NCBI RefSeq assembly: GCF_000719775.1
Contig: NZ_JOHR01000008.1
Coordinates: 62,001-126,000, forward strand
Origin: Streptomyces sp. NRRL F-5135
GTDB lineage: Bacteria > Actinomycetota > Actinomycetes > Streptomycetales > Streptomycetaceae
DNA length: 64,000 nucleotides
Reading direction: 5' to 3'
Below the pieces are notes generated by a model, which saw only the letters and a program-made list of their open reading frames with translations, had not been told where the DNA came from and did not search any database. The translations under genes and the position numbers were made by a program. The number at the start of each line of letters is the position of its first letter. Positions within the stretch are counted from its first letter, which is position 1. Positions 8,979 through 16,391 of the stretch are shown one piece after another.

Positions 8979-10733
8979 ATGAAGATCCACAAGTACGACA
9001 CCGTCATCGTCGGCGCCGGCGGCGCCGGCATGCGCGCGGCCATCGAGGCGACCAAGCGCAGCCGTACCGCCGTGCTGACGAAGCTCTACCCCACCCGGTC
9101 CCACACGGGCGCCGCGCAGGGCGGCATGGCCGCCGCGCTCGCGAACGTGGAGGAGGACAACTGGGAGTGGCACACCTTCGACACGGTCAAGGGCGGTGAC
9201 TACCTGGTCGACCAGGACGCCGCCGAGATCCTGGCGAAGGAGGCCATCGACGCGGTCCTCGACCTGGAGAAGATGGGCCTGCCGTTCAACCGGACCCCGA
9301 ACGGCACCATCGACCAGCGCCGCTTCGGCGGCCACTCCCGCAACCACGGCGAGGCGCCGGTCCGCCGGTCCTGCTACGCCGCGGACCGCACGGGCCACAT
9401 GATCCTCCAGACGCTGTACCAGAACTGCGTCAAGGAGGGCGTGGAGTTCTTCAACGAGTTCTACGTCCTGGACCAGCTGATCACCGAGGTCGACGGCGTC
9501 AAGAAGTCGGCCGGCGTGGTCGCCTACGAGCTGGCCACCGGCGAGATCCACATCTTCCAGGCGAAGGCCGTGATCTACGCCTCCGGCGGCACCGGCAAGT
9601 TCTTCAAGGTGACCTCCAACGCCCACACCCTGACCGGTGACGGCCAGGCCGCCTGCTACCGGCGCGGCCTGCCGCTGGAGGACATGGAGTTCTTCCAGTT
9701 CCACCCGACGGGCATCTGGCGCATGGGCATCCTGCTCACGGAGGGCGCCCGCGGCGAGGGCGGCATCCTGCGCAACAAGGACGGCGAGCGCTTCATGGAG
9801 AAGTACGCGCCCGTCATGAAGGACCTCGCCTCGCGCGACGTCGTCTCCCGCTCCATCTACACGGAGATCCGCGAGGGCCGCGGCTGCGGCCCCGAGGGCG
9901 ACCACGTCTACCTGGACCTCACCCACCTGCCGCCGGAGCAGCTGGACGCCAAGCTGCCCGACATCACCGAGTTCGCGCGGACCTACCTGGGCATCGAGCC
10001 GTACACGGACCCGATCCCGATCCAGCCGACCGCGCACTACGCGATGGGCGGCATCCCGACCAACGTGGAGGGCGAGGTCCTCGCCGACAACACGACGGTC
10101 GTCCCGGGCCTGTACGCGGCGGGCGAGGTCGCCTGCGTCTCCGTGCACGGCGCCAACCGGCTGGGCACCAACTCGCTGCTCGACATCAACGTCTTCGGCC
10201 GCCGCTCCGGCATCGCCGCCGCCGAGTACGCCGCGAAGAACGACTTCGTCGAGCTCCCCGAGAACCCGGCCGAGCTGGTCGAGGCCCAGGTCGAGCGGTT
10301 GCGCGCGGCCACGGGCAAGGAGCGCGTGGCGACGCTGCGCCAGGAGCTCCAGGAGACCATGGACGCCAACGTGATGGTGTTCCGTACGGAGCAGACGATC
10401 AAGACGGCCGTCGAGAAGATCGGCGAGCTGCGCGAGCGCTACCTGAACGTGTCCATCCAGGACAAGGGCAAGCGGTTCAACACGGACCTGCTGGAGGCCG
10501 TCGAGCTGGGCAACCTGCTCGACCTGGCCGAGGTCATGGCCGTCTCCGCACTGGCCCGCAAGGAGTCCCGCGGCGGTCACTACCGCGAGGACTTCCCCAA
10601 CCGCGACGACGTGAACTTCATGCGCCACACCATGGCGTACCGCGAGGTCGGCGACGACGGCACCGAGTCCATCCGTCTCGACTACAAGCCGGTCGTCCAG
10701 ACCCGCTACCAGCCGATGGAGCGTAAGTACTGA
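8979..10733 (+). CDS. sdhA: Succinate dehydrogenase flavoprotein subunit
   Basis: A 584-residue protein starting MKIHKYDTVIVGAGGAG, whose Rossmann FAD motif lies at residues 8-17. The covalent-FAD histidine is in RSHTGAAQGG (His42). Substrate and active-site motifs include RRFGGHSRNHGEAPVRR, HPTGIW and HYAMGGI. The C-terminal FAD-binding part has HGANRLGTNSLLD. Length and order are normal. It oxidises succinate to fumarate on the cytoplasmic face and passes electrons to SdhB. It overlaps sdhB by TGATG. Confidence 0.97.
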   Translation: MKIHKYDTVIVGAGGAGMRAAIEATKRSRTAVLTKLYPTRSHTGAAQGGMAAALANVEEDNWEWHTFDTVKGGDYLVDQDAAEILAKEAIDAVLDLEKMGLPFNRTPNGTIDQRRFGGHSRNHGEAPVRRSCYAADRTGHMILQTLYQNCVKEGVEFFNEFYVLDQLITEVDGVKKSAGVVAYELATGEIHIFQAKAVIYASGGTGKFFKVTSNAHTLTGDGQAACYRRGLPLEDMEFFQFHPTGIWRMGILLTEGARGEGGILRNKDGERFMEKYAPVMKDLASRDVVSRSIYTEIREGRGCGPEGDHVYLDLTHLPPEQLDAKLPDITEFARTYLGIEPYTDPIPIQPTAHYAMGGIPTNVEGEVLADNTTVVPGLYAAGEVACVSVHGANRLGTNSLLDINVFGRRSGIAAAEYAAKNDFVELPENPAELVEAQVERLRAATGKERVATLRQELQETMDANVMVFRTEQTIKTAVEKIGELRERYLNVSIQDKGKRFNTDLLEAVELGNLLDLAEVMAVSALARKESRGGHYREDFPNRDDVNFMRHTMAYREVGDDGTESIRLDYKPVVQTRYQPMERKY

Positions 10734-11497
10734 TGGCTACCCCGACCATGGACAAGGCCGAGGCGGAGGCCGCTGCCGCCGCCTCCCCGTACATCACGGT
10801 CACCTTCCGGATCCGCCGCTTCAACCCCGAGGTCTCCGACGAGGTCCAGTGGCAGGACTTCCCGATCGAGATCGACCCCAAGGAGCGCGTGCTCGACGGC
10901 CTCCACAAGATCAAGTGGGACGTCGACGGGTCGCTCACCTTCCGGCGCTCCTGCGCGCACGGCATCTGCGGCTCGGACGCCATGCGCATCAACGGCCGCA
11001 ACCGGCTGGCGTGCAAGACCCTGATCAAGGACATCAACCCCGAGAAGCCCATCACGGTCGAGCCCATCAAGGGGCTCACGGTCCTCAAGGACCTGGTCGT
11101 GGACATGGAGCCGTTCTTCCAGGCGTACCGGGACGTGATGCCCTTCCTGGTCACCAGCGGCAACGAGCCGACGCGCGAGCGCCTGCAGAGCGCCGAGGAC
11201 CGCGAGCGGTTCGACGACACCACCAAGTGCATCCTGTGCGCCGCGTGCACGTCGTCCTGCCCGGTGTTCTGGAACGACGGCCAGTACTTCGGCCCGGCCG
11301 CAATCGTGAACGCCCACCGCTTCATCTTCGACTCGCGCGACGAGGCCGGGGAGCAGCGGCTGGAGATCCTCAACGACAAGGACGGCGTGTGGCGTTGCCG
11401 TACGACGTTCAACTGCACGGACGCCTGCCCGCGCGGTATCGAGGTCACGAAGGCGATCCAGGAAGTCAAGCGCGCGCTCATCACGCGCCGCTTCTGA
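10733..11497 (+). CDS. sdhB: Succinate dehydrogenase iron-sulphur subunit
   Basis: A 254-residue protein. The [2Fe-2S] ferredoxin-like domain has SCAHGICGSDAM...ACK, with Cys74, Cys79, an Asp (82) in the position where a fourth Cys sits in some homologues (as in E. coli SdhB), and Cys94. The C-terminal domain has CILCAACTSSCP and CTDACPRGIEV for the [4Fe-4S] and [3Fe-4S] clusters. It carries electrons from SdhA to quinone. It is the last gene of the operon and is followed by two hairpins. Confidence 0.97.
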   Translation: MATPTMDKAEAEAAAAASPYITVTFRIRRFNPEVSDEVQWQDFPIEIDPKERVLDGLHKIKWDVDGSLTFRRSCAHGICGSDAMRINGRNRLACKTLIKDINPEKPITVEPIKGLTVLKDLVVDMEPFFQAYRDVMPFLVTSGNEPTRERLQSAEDRERFDDTTKCILCAACTSSCPVFWNDGQYFGPAAIVNAHRFIFDSRDEAGEQRLEILNDKDGVWRCRTTFNCTDACPRGIEVTKAIQEVKRALITRRF

Positions 11498-11509
11498 CGT
11501 CACGGGCCT

Positions 11510-11597
11510 GCCGGGTCACCCGCGTGACCCGGCGCTGTCCGTGGGGCCCGCTTCCGTACGGCGTGGATTGTGTGAACGCCCGTACAGAAGCGGGCCC
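11510..11597 (+). terminator. Double hairpin terminator of the sdh operon
   Basis: A 10-bp perfect hairpin (11510-11519 with 11524-11533, loop CCGC) is followed by an 11-bp hairpin (GGGCCCGCTTC at 11544-11554 with its complement at 11587-11597) and then TTCG. Both lie just after the sdhB stop. Confidence 0.8.
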
Positions 11598-11683
11598 TTC
11601 GTATGCCAGGATCGACGCATACGTTACGAGCCCTGTTCAGCCGGTGAAGCGGCGGGCGGGGCAGCCGGGAAGCGGGGAGAGAC

Positions 11684-12295
11684 ATGAGCGAGCCGAATCC
11701 GAACGCGGACGGGGAGTACAAGTGGGGACCGCCGCAGCCGCCGGGCGGCTCGCCGGTGCCTCCGCCGCCGTCCGGCCCTCCCACGCCCGGGGCGCCGGAG
11801 TACGACTTCCCCAACCCCACCGTGGTCGACGGCGGCCAGTTCGGCGCGACGCAGGGGTACGGCTACCCGCAGCCGGGCACGCCGGGATACGGCTACCCGC
11901 AGTCGGCCGCCCCGGTCCCCGTGCCGATCGGCGGCCTCGCGGGCGGCGGGGCACCGCTGCTGTCGATCGGTGACATCACGGTCGTGAACGACTCGATCGT
12001 CACGCCCTCGGGCACGCTCCCGCTGCGGGGCGCCGTGTGGAACGCGACGGACATGTCGCGCACGGAGGAGAAGATCCCGACGCACGCCATCGTCCTGGCC
12101 GTCGTCTTCTTCCTGTTCTGCCTGTTGGGCCTGCTCTTCCTGCTGATGAAGGAGAAGACCACGACCGGCTTCGTCCAGGTCACGGTCACCAGCGGCGGCA
12201 AGCACCACGCGACGATGGTCCCGGCGACCCACCCGGGGGCGTTCCAGATGGTGATGGGGCAGATCTCCCACGCCCGCTCGCTGAGCAGCATGTGA
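11684..12295 (+). CDS. Single-pass membrane protein of unknown function
   Basis: A 203-residue protein. The first ~95 residues are Pro/Gly/Tyr-rich and low in complexity, with GYGYPQPGTPGYGYPQ-type repeats. A compact region follows (LLSIGDITVVNDSIVTPSGTLPLRGAVWNATDMSRTEEKIPTHAIVLAVVFFLFCLLGLLFLLMKEK) with one strong membrane segment near 135-157, then a short domain (GFVQVTVTSGGKHHATMVPATH...QMVMGQISHARSL). The GAGAGA before the ATG supports the start. Proteins with this layout are common downstream of sdh in Streptomyces, but I know of no established function. Confidence 0.75.
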   Translation: MSEPNPNADGEYKWGPPQPPGGSPVPPPPSGPPTPGAPEYDFPNPTVVDGGQFGATQGYGYPQPGTPGYGYPQSAAPVPVPIGGLAGGGAPLLSIGDITVVNDSIVTPSGTLPLRGAVWNATDMSRTEEKIPTHAIVLAVVFFLFCLLGLLFLLMKEKTTTGFVQVTVTSGGKHHATMVPATHPGAFQMVMGQISHARSLSSM

Positions 12296-12484
12296 CGCCG
12301 AGCAGCGTGTGACGCCGAGCGTGATGTGACGGCGTGTGGCGTGTGGCGGTACGGGGCCGGGTTCAGCCGTCCCGGGCCCGTGGGATGTCACATCTCCTCG
12401 CCGGGCTCCGTCGCAACGGTGACGGGATGAACGGAGCATCGGCCACCGACGGCCGCTGACCGCCCGCTGACCGAGGAGACCGTG

Positions 12485-12940
12485 ATGGAAGCCCGGATGG
12501 AGAACCCCGCCAAGGTCCTTCCCGACGCCGTACCGCCCGTACTCGCCCTGCTCGATGTCGCCCGGCGGGGCGGCGTACCGGAGGCGACGCTGGAACTGGT
12601 CCACCTGCGGGCCAGCCAGATCAACGGGTGCGGCTACTGCGTGGACAGCGGCGTACGCGGCGCCAAGAAGAACGGCGAGACCGACGAGCGGCTGCACGCG
12701 GTGGCCGCCTGGCGGGAGGCTCCGTACTTCACCGAGGCGGAACGTGCCGCGCTGGCCCTGTCCGAGGCCGCCACCCGGCTCTCGGACCGCCCGGACCCGG
12801 TGCCGGACGAGATCTGGAACGAGGCCGCGGCACACTTCGACGAGAAGCAGCTCGCGTCGCTGCTCCTGATGATCGGTGCGACGAACCTGTTCAACCGGCT
12901 CAACGTGGCGACCAAGCAGCCGGCGGGCGCCGGCTGGTGA
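12485..12940 (+). CDS. AhpD-like carboxymuconolactone decarboxylase-family protein
   Basis: A 151-residue protein with a GAGGAG site six bases before ATG 12485 (a GTG three bases earlier is possible). The core (LELVHLRASQINGCGYCVDSGVRGAKKNGETDERLHAVAAWREAPYFTEAERAALALSEAATRL) is the AhpD/CMD fold, with the redox CGYC pair and a following Val-Asp in place of the more usual Asp-Met-His. Members are thiol peroxidases or related redox proteins of the cytoplasm. A second paralogue lies at 44386-44958, divergent from a MocR regulator; this copy has no adjacent regulator. Confidence 0.85.
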   Translation: MEARMENPAKVLPDAVPPVLALLDVARRGGVPEATLELVHLRASQINGCGYCVDSGVRGAKKNGETDERLHAVAAWREAPYFTEAERAALALSEAATRLSDRPDPVPDEIWNEAAAHFDEKQLASLLLMIGATNLFNRLNVATKQPAGAGW

Positions 12941-13105
12941 CCGGTCGCCGGGGACGGGTGGCGCGGCGATCCGCCGCCGCCCGCCCCCGGCGGCGCTGCC
13001 CCCGCAGGCCCCCGCCCCGCCTGCCTTCCCCTGCCGGTTCTCCCGGCCTCTCCCGGTCCTCCCCCGGCGTGCCGTCATCGGCAACCGGCCTCTCCCGCAC
13101 CTTAC

Positions 13106-13163
13106 TTGAACACGTTCAAAAACAGGTCTACAGTCAACGACATGAGCTTTTGAACGTGTTCAA
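13106..13163 (+). promoter_or_regulatory. Sigma-70-like promoter bracketed by twin TTGAAC-N2-GTTCAA operators
   Basis: Two 14-bp palindromes, TTGAACACGTTCAA at 13106-13119 and its reverse complement TTGAACGTGTTCAA at 13150-13163, lie 44 bp apart centre to centre. TTGAAC at 13106-13111 also serves as a -35 hexamer, with TACAGT at 13129-13134 as the -10 after a 17-bp spacer. One operator therefore covers the -35 and the other the early transcribed region, the classic repressor arrangement. The likely ligand-responsive repressor is the TetR protein encoded third in the same operon; this is inference. Confidence 0.75.
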
Positions 13164-13199
13164 AGGTGCGTTCAGAGGCGCGTTCGAAGGAGTGTGGGG

Positions 13200-13640
13200 A
13201 TGGACCTCACTGTTGTCGCGTACGTGGCCTACCTGTTGATCAGCGTGACGCTGACCGTGTGGGTGGCCCGGACGCTGAGCAAGAACGGGCGCGTGTTCCT
13301 GTCCGACGTGCTCCAGGGGAACGAGAAGCTCGCGGACGCCGTCAACCACCTGCTGGTGGTGGGCTTCTACCTCGTGAACCTCGGTTTCGTGGCGCTCTAC
13401 CTGAAGAACTCCGACGGCGTCGCGGACGCCCGCGAGCTGGTCGAGGCGATCTCCGTGAAGGTCGGTGTCGTCCTGCTGGTTCTCGGGGTGATGCACCTCG
13501 GCAACGTCTACGTCCTCAACAAGTTCCGGCGCCGGGGGATCATGGAGCGTGAGCAGCAGCCGCCGGTGCCGCCGCAGGGCTGGACGGCGACCGCGGACAA
13601 GGGCGCGGGCCCGTTCGGCACCCCGGCGACCGGGGTGTGA
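13200..13640 (+). CDS. Integral membrane protein, first gene of a TetR-linked operon
   Basis: A 146-residue protein with GAAGGAG seven bases before ATG 13200. Three membrane segments are visible (VVAYVAYLLISVTLTVWVA; NHLLVVGFYLVNLGFVALYL; VGVVLLVLGVMHLGNVYVL), with a basic cytoplasmic stretch NKFRRRG after the last. There is no known catalytic motif. It is driven by the promoter with twin TTGAAC/GTTCAA palindromes and is followed after six bases by a DCC thiol oxidoreductase and then the split TetR gene. Confidence 0.8.
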   Translation: MDLTVVAYVAYLLISVTLTVWVARTLSKNGRVFLSDVLQGNEKLADAVNHLLVVGFYLVNLGFVALYLKNSDGVADARELVEAISVKVGVVLLVLGVMHLGNVYVLNKFRRRGIMEREQQPPVPPQGWTATADKGAGPFGTPATGV

Positions 13641-13646
13641 GCGGCC

Positions 13647-14204
13647 ATGACCGATCCGACGCCCGTACCGGGCCCCCGGCCGGGACCCGCGCGCATCCCG
13701 GCGGGCCTGATGCCCGCCGTACGGTACGGACACGACCCCGCGCCGGCCGCCCGTCGGCCCGCACCCTCCGGCTCCGGCAACCGCCGCTCGCCGCACCGTC
13801 CGGCGTACCGGCGGTCCGTACGACGGCTCACCGTGCTCTACGACGCCCAGTGCTCGCTCTGTGTCCACCTGCGGCACTGGCTCTCCCGCCAGCCCCAGCT
13901 CGTCCCGCTCGACCTGGTGCCCGCGGCCTCCCAGGAGGCGCGGCGGCGGTTCCCGGACCTCGATCACGGCGCCACCCTCGGCGAGATCACGGTCGTCGGT
14001 GACGGCGGCCAGGTCTACCGGTCCACGAACGCCTTCATCGTGTGCCTGTGGGCGCTGGCCGGGCACCGGCCGAAGGCCAACTGGCTCGCGACTCCGGCCG
14101 GTGCGCCCTTCGCGCGGGTCACGATGCTGGCCGCCGCGAAGTACCGGGAGCTGACGGCGGCGCCCTGCGACGGAGCGTGCGAGGCTCCCACGCCGGGAGA
14201 TTAG
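13647..14204 (+). CDS. DCC-family (DUF393) thiol-disulphide oxidoreductase-like protein
   Basis: A 185-residue protein. A ~60-residue Pro/Arg-rich leader precedes a thioredoxin-like DUF393 domain starting LTVLYDAQCSLCVHLRHWL. The D-x-x-C-x-x-C signature defines the family, and YRSTNAFIVCLWALAGHRP matches its middle part. A C-terminal CDGAC pair is extra. It may work with the membrane protein just upstream in thiol redox or transport of a small compound; this is inference from the operon only. Confidence 0.8.
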   Translation: MTDPTPVPGPRPGPARIPAGLMPAVRYGHDPAPAARRPAPSGSGNRRSPHRPAYRRSVRRLTVLYDAQCSLCVHLRHWLSRQPQLVPLDLVPAASQEARRRFPDLDHGATLGEITVVGDGGQVYRSTNAFIVCLWALAGHRPKANWLATPAGAPFARVTMLAAAKYRELTAAPCDGACEAPTPGD

Positions 14205-14506
14205 GCTCAGGGACCGTGAAGGACGAGAACTCCGAGCCCCGGGTGGCGGCGGCGGGCGCCGACGGGCCGCCTACCGCCGCCCCCTGGGGCCCAGCCGCCC
14301 CGGACTCGCCCGCGGCCCGGGAGGCCCGGGAGACCGGCAGGGTCCGGGGCTCCCGGGCCTCCCGGATGCCCAAGAGCGAGCAGACCCGCACACTCATCCT
14401 GGAAACCGCGCTGCGCCTGTTCCAGGAGCGCGGTTACGACCGGACGACGATGCGGGCCATCGCCCAGGAGGCCGGGGTCTCGGTCGGGAACGCGTACTAC
14501 TACTTC

Positions 14507-14537
14507 TCGTCCAAGGAGGAGATTCTGAGTTCTAGTA
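14507..14537. other. attL junction
   Basis: Chromosomal CTCGTCC is followed by AAGGA (14513-14517) and then element DNA ending in TCTAGTA at 14531-14537. In the circular form TCTAGTA pairs with TACTAGA at 27959-27965. The two arms are symmetrical about the AA of AAGGA, which is therefore the probable crossover dinucleotide. Confidence 0.8.
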
Positions 14538-14614
14538 TGACCTTGGTCACATGTCCTACCTGTCACGGCAGGGGCAAGATCCCCGCCTCAGACGCCCCTG
14601 AACAGGGAAAATGA
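14537..14614 (+). CDS. 25-residue zinc-knuckle peptide at the att site
   Basis: ATG 14537 opens a 25-codon frame, MTLVTCPTCHGRGKIPASDA..., with a perfect DnaJ-type CxxCxGxG knuckle. It begins at the arm of attP and is in frame with the truncated TetR, so in the integrated state it is also the C-terminus of a chimera. No clear ribosome site precedes the ATG. Function is unknown. Its position at the att site next to the integrase promoter makes a role in recombination or in sensing integration conceivable, but this is speculation. Confidence 0.5.
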   Translation: MTLVTCPTCHGRGKIPASDAPEQGK

Positions 14615-14660
14615 CCTCTGATACTGGGCCAAGCGGGCTGCTCCACCACGCACGAAAACC

Positions 14661-14808
14661 CCCCGCCTGCGACCTTGGCAGGCGGGGACTGAGGGTCACA
14701 TACCTGACGGCCCATCAGGCCCCGCCCATGCGCCGGAAGTGACGCACGGACGGGGCCTGTTTCCGTTCCGGCCGCTCGGCCTTACCAAGTGACTCACGGC
14801 CGGAACGG
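14661..14808. terminator. Three hairpins at the left end of the element
   Basis: A 10-bp hairpin at 14661-14687 (loop GACCTTG) has T residues on the minus side and would stop leftward transcripts. A 9-bp hairpin pairs 14716-14724 with 14751-14759. A 12-bp hairpin pairs 14763-14774 with 14797-14808 and is followed by GGCTTTTG on the plus side, which would stop rightward read-through from the TetR remnant. Together they insulate the element from the host operon. Confidence 0.7.
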
Positions 14809-14844
14809 GCTTTTGCGCCTGCCATGTAGGGCTAGGCTCGCCCT

Positions 14845-15156
14845 ATGGCTGAGCCTTTCGTGAACGCCGATGAGGTTGATCACCCGGCGTGTGGCATCTG
14901 TCCCTCGAAGCGACTTCCCCGGTCGGCATTCGTGGTCTATGACCGGCCGAACAGAGATGCGCCTTTCAACCCCGAAGACGGATACCGCTACGCGTCCGAC
15001 GGGACACCGGCTTGCGTTCATCCCCATAAATTAGGGATTGAACCGGACCGAATTGCGCCTCCGCCGGAATCGGTGGAACCGGGGAAGGCGAAATCGGTTC
15101 CAACTAAGCGGCGGTGGTGGCAAGCGGGATGGAAACCTTCTTCCCGCGCTCAGTGA
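14845..15156 (+). CDS. Hypothetical element protein, 103 aa
   Basis: MAEPFVNADEVDHPACGICPSKRLPRSAFVVYDRPNRD... The N-terminal half contains CGICPSKRLP and a later Cys/His (TPACVHPHK), suggesting a small metal-binding domain. The C-terminal half is Lys/Pro/Trp-rich (KRRWWQAGWKPSSR). TAGGCT lies ten bases before the ATG, so it may be leaderless. Its last 53 bases overlap the end of the convergent gene 15104-15700. Family not recognised. Confidence 0.6.
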   Translation: MAEPFVNADEVDHPACGICPSKRLPRSAFVVYDRPNRDAPFNPEDGYRYASDGTPACVHPHKLGIEPDRIAPPPESVEPGKAKSVPTKRRWWQAGWKPSSRAQ

Positions 15157-15700
15157 CACCGATTCCGGCGTACACCTGATCCAGCACCTTGCGGCGGCGT
15201 TCGGTCTCTTCGCGCCCGATCCAGAACCGGGGGTTGAGGTCGCCGAACGCCGCCTTGTAGACCTGGTGCGTGTAGTCGCCGTGGTCCCACGTGCCGCCAC
15301 CCGCGCCTTCCTCCATGTCCGTCATGTGCACGAACTGGATCCCCTGACGCTGCTGCATCCGGCACAACAGCGTGAACTGCGCCATTAATGCGTGCGACAT
15401 GGTGTCCACGGGGACGGGAACCGGGAGCTCGGCGGCCTTCTCGTCGCCATTCGTGAGATCGTAGACGGCCGACTTGATGGCCATCGTCCGAATGGTTTCC
15501 TTGAAGAGCGCCGGGGCATCTCCGATTGCGTCGTAGTCCACGACAATCGGATACCCGTAGAAGTCATCCCAGTCGGACGAGTACTTTGCGCACGTGTCCC
15601 ACAGCCGCTCGAACTCCGGGTCGTTTTCTATGGCTGCGTGGATTTCGCGCGCTCGCTCCGCCACCTTTTCGGGCGCTGGGCGAGAAATGGTTGCTGTCAC
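15104..15700 (-). CDS. Hypothetical element/phage-type protein, 198 aa
   Basis: GTG start at 15700 with a GAGAGGAGAG ribosome site. Soluble, with helical N-terminal part (KVAERAREIHAAIENDPEFERLWDTCAKYSSDWDDFYGYPIVVDYDAI) and a later VDTMSHALMAQFTLLCRMQQRQGIQFVHMTDMEEGAGGGTWDHGDYTHQVYKAAFGDLNPRFWIGREE. The sequence is well conserved in character and uses normal codons, but I do not recognise a family. It follows the 58-residue ORF at 15717-15893 and shares its transcript. Confidence 0.7.
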   Translation of the reverse strand: MTATISRPAPEKVAERAREIHAAIENDPEFERLWDTCAKYSSDWDDFYGYPIVVDYDAIGDAPALFKETIRTMAIKSAVYDLTNGDEKAAELPVPVPVDTMSHALMAQFTLLCRMQQRQGIQFVHMTDMEEGAGGGTWDHGDYTHQVYKAAFGDLNPRFWIGREETERRRKVLDQVYAGIGVTERGKKVSIPLATTAA

Positions 15701-15716
15701 CTTTGCTCTCTCCTCT

Positions 15717-15893
15717 TCATGACCGCTTGTACTTGTCAGCCAGTTTGGCGGCCGAGTCCTCCGCTACTTGCTGACCGAGTGCCTGAATGCTGGGGCCGTT
15801 GTCCGGGTTACTGGCCACACTCGCCCCCGCCCCGAGATTGCCGACGACGTCGAAGAACTCGTCATCGGACATTTCTTCGGCTCGATTTACCAT
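15717..15893 (-). CDS. Small hypothetical protein, 58 aa
   Basis: ATG 15893 is preceded by AAAGGAAAG. The product starts MVNRAEEMSDDEFFDVVGNL and ends AAKLADKYKRS; it is acidic and helical with no metal or membrane motif. Its stop is 16 bases upstream of the next gene, which points to one leftward transcript with 15104-15700. Function unknown. Confidence 0.6.
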   Translation of the reverse strand: MVNRAEEMSDDEFFDVVGNLGAGASVASNPDNGPSIQALGQQVAEDSAAKLADKYKRS

Positions 15894-15934
15894 TGCGCCT
15901 TTCCTTTGGTTGACCGCCCATGAGGGGGCGGAGT

Positions 15935-16024
15935 GTCCCTGTCCGGACTCGAACCGGAGTCTTCCGGGGGTTGCGCATTGTGAATCGACCTACCCGGGGC
16001 TCTGCCTGACTTAGCTACAGGGAC
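15935..16024 (-). tRNA. tRNA-like gene with expanded anticodon arm (90 nt)
   Basis: Read on the minus strand, the acceptor stem is GTCCCTG/CAGGGAC (7 of 7 pairs) with TA at positions 8-9. The D-arm has A14, G18G19 and A21 (three pairs plus an A-G). The variable loop is AAGAC, and the T-arm is TCCGG-TTCGAGT-CCGGA (5 of 5). The outer anticodon stem pairs CCGGG with CCCGG, but encloses 24 bases instead of 7. These can fold further (GGT/ACC plus CG/CG with bulges) to present TTCACAA, a canonical loop with anticodon CAC (Val). No CCA is encoded. It could be an active odd tRNA, a tRNA mimic, or a decaying gene with a 17-base insertion. Confidence 0.65.
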
Positions 16025-16030
16025 GCGCGG

Positions 16031-16135
16031 TTACACGACAGCAAGAATGAACATCGTGACAGCTGCAACCACACCGCCGGTGATGGTCAGGCAGCCAAGG
16101 GCGAAAATTGCCTGCGCTACTCGCGTCTGGTTCAT
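16031..16135 (-). CDS. 34-residue membrane peptide
   Basis: ATG 16135, with GAGGAAG eight bases upstream, encodes MNQTRVAQAIFALGCLTITG and continues as a hydrophobic helix to the C-terminus (GVVAAVTMFILAVV). It is a single-span peptide between the tRNA-like gene and the next leftward cluster. Function unknown; small membrane peptides are common in conjugative elements. Confidence 0.55.
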   Translation of the reverse strand: MNQTRVAQAIFALGCLTITGGVVAAVTMFILAVV

Positions 16136-16154
16136 CGATCTTCCTCGATTGGCA

Positions 16155-16225
16155 CCCCACCCCCTACCGGGATTCCGAATAGCTATGGGGGAGCCGAATT
16201 CGGGCTACGACCGGTAGGGGGCGGG
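16155..16225. repeat. Long inverted repeat upstream of the membrane peptide
   Basis: ACCCCCTACCGG at 16159-16170 and CCGGTAGGGGGC at 16211-16222 form a long stem, flanked by further C/G runs, around a 40-nt loop. It lies just after the stop of the leftward gene 16230-16391 and may terminate that transcript, or form a structured site. Confidence 0.55.
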
Positions 16226-16229
16226 AGTT

Positions 16230-16391
16230 TTAGGGTTTCAGGGACAGAACGAGCCCGGCGGCGGCAAGCACCCAAGCGGTGAGAATGATGGACCACCAGA
16301 CATACCAAGGGATCACAATGCGCTGTCGGGCTCGGTGCGTGTTCACCTGAACCGCAGTAGCGGATGAACGCCGTTTGAGCATTGAGGGCAT
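16230..16391 (-). CDS. Small membrane protein, 53 aa
   Basis: ATG 16391 is seven bases after GGGAG, inside the 3' end of the zinc-finger gene. The product has a basic N-terminus (MLKRRSSATAVQVNTHRARQ) and one membrane helix (IPWYVWWSIILTAWVLAAAG). The open frame extends further upstream but in that part the zinc-finger frame is clearly the coding one. Translationally coupled to its neighbour; function unknown. Confidence 0.6.
   Translation of the reverse strand: MPSMLKRRSSATAVQVNTHRARQRIVIPWYVWWSIILTAWVLAAAGLVLSLKP

Larger units (their letters stand above)
14216..14614 (+). pseudogene. TetR regulator, 5' fragment, fused in frame to element mini-gene
   Basis: The DNA-binding half of a TetR-family regulator is intact: PKSEQTRTLILETALRLF, then ERGYDRTTMRAIAQEAG and VSVGNAYYYFSSKE form the helix-turn-helix. 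At AAGGA (14513-14517) the chromosomal sequence stops and element DNA begins; the rest of the gene resumes at 27982. The frame stays open into the element for 32 more codons and ends with its CxxCxGxG peptide. GTG 14216 is preferred because TAGGCT sits where a leaderless -10 would be; ATG 14366 is an alternative giving an 82-residue chimera. Ligand-binding and dimerisation helices are lost, so it is very unlikely to repress normally. Confidence 0.85.

Noticed and set aside
8955..10628. 557-codon minus frame opposite sdhA
   Set aside because: A mirror of the third-position GC bias of sdhA, which is unambiguous.
15935..16024. tRNA-like gene considered as the attachment site of the element
   Set aside because: It is internal to the element and no second copy of its 3' end is seen at a junction; the AAGGA junctions in the TetR gene explain integration.
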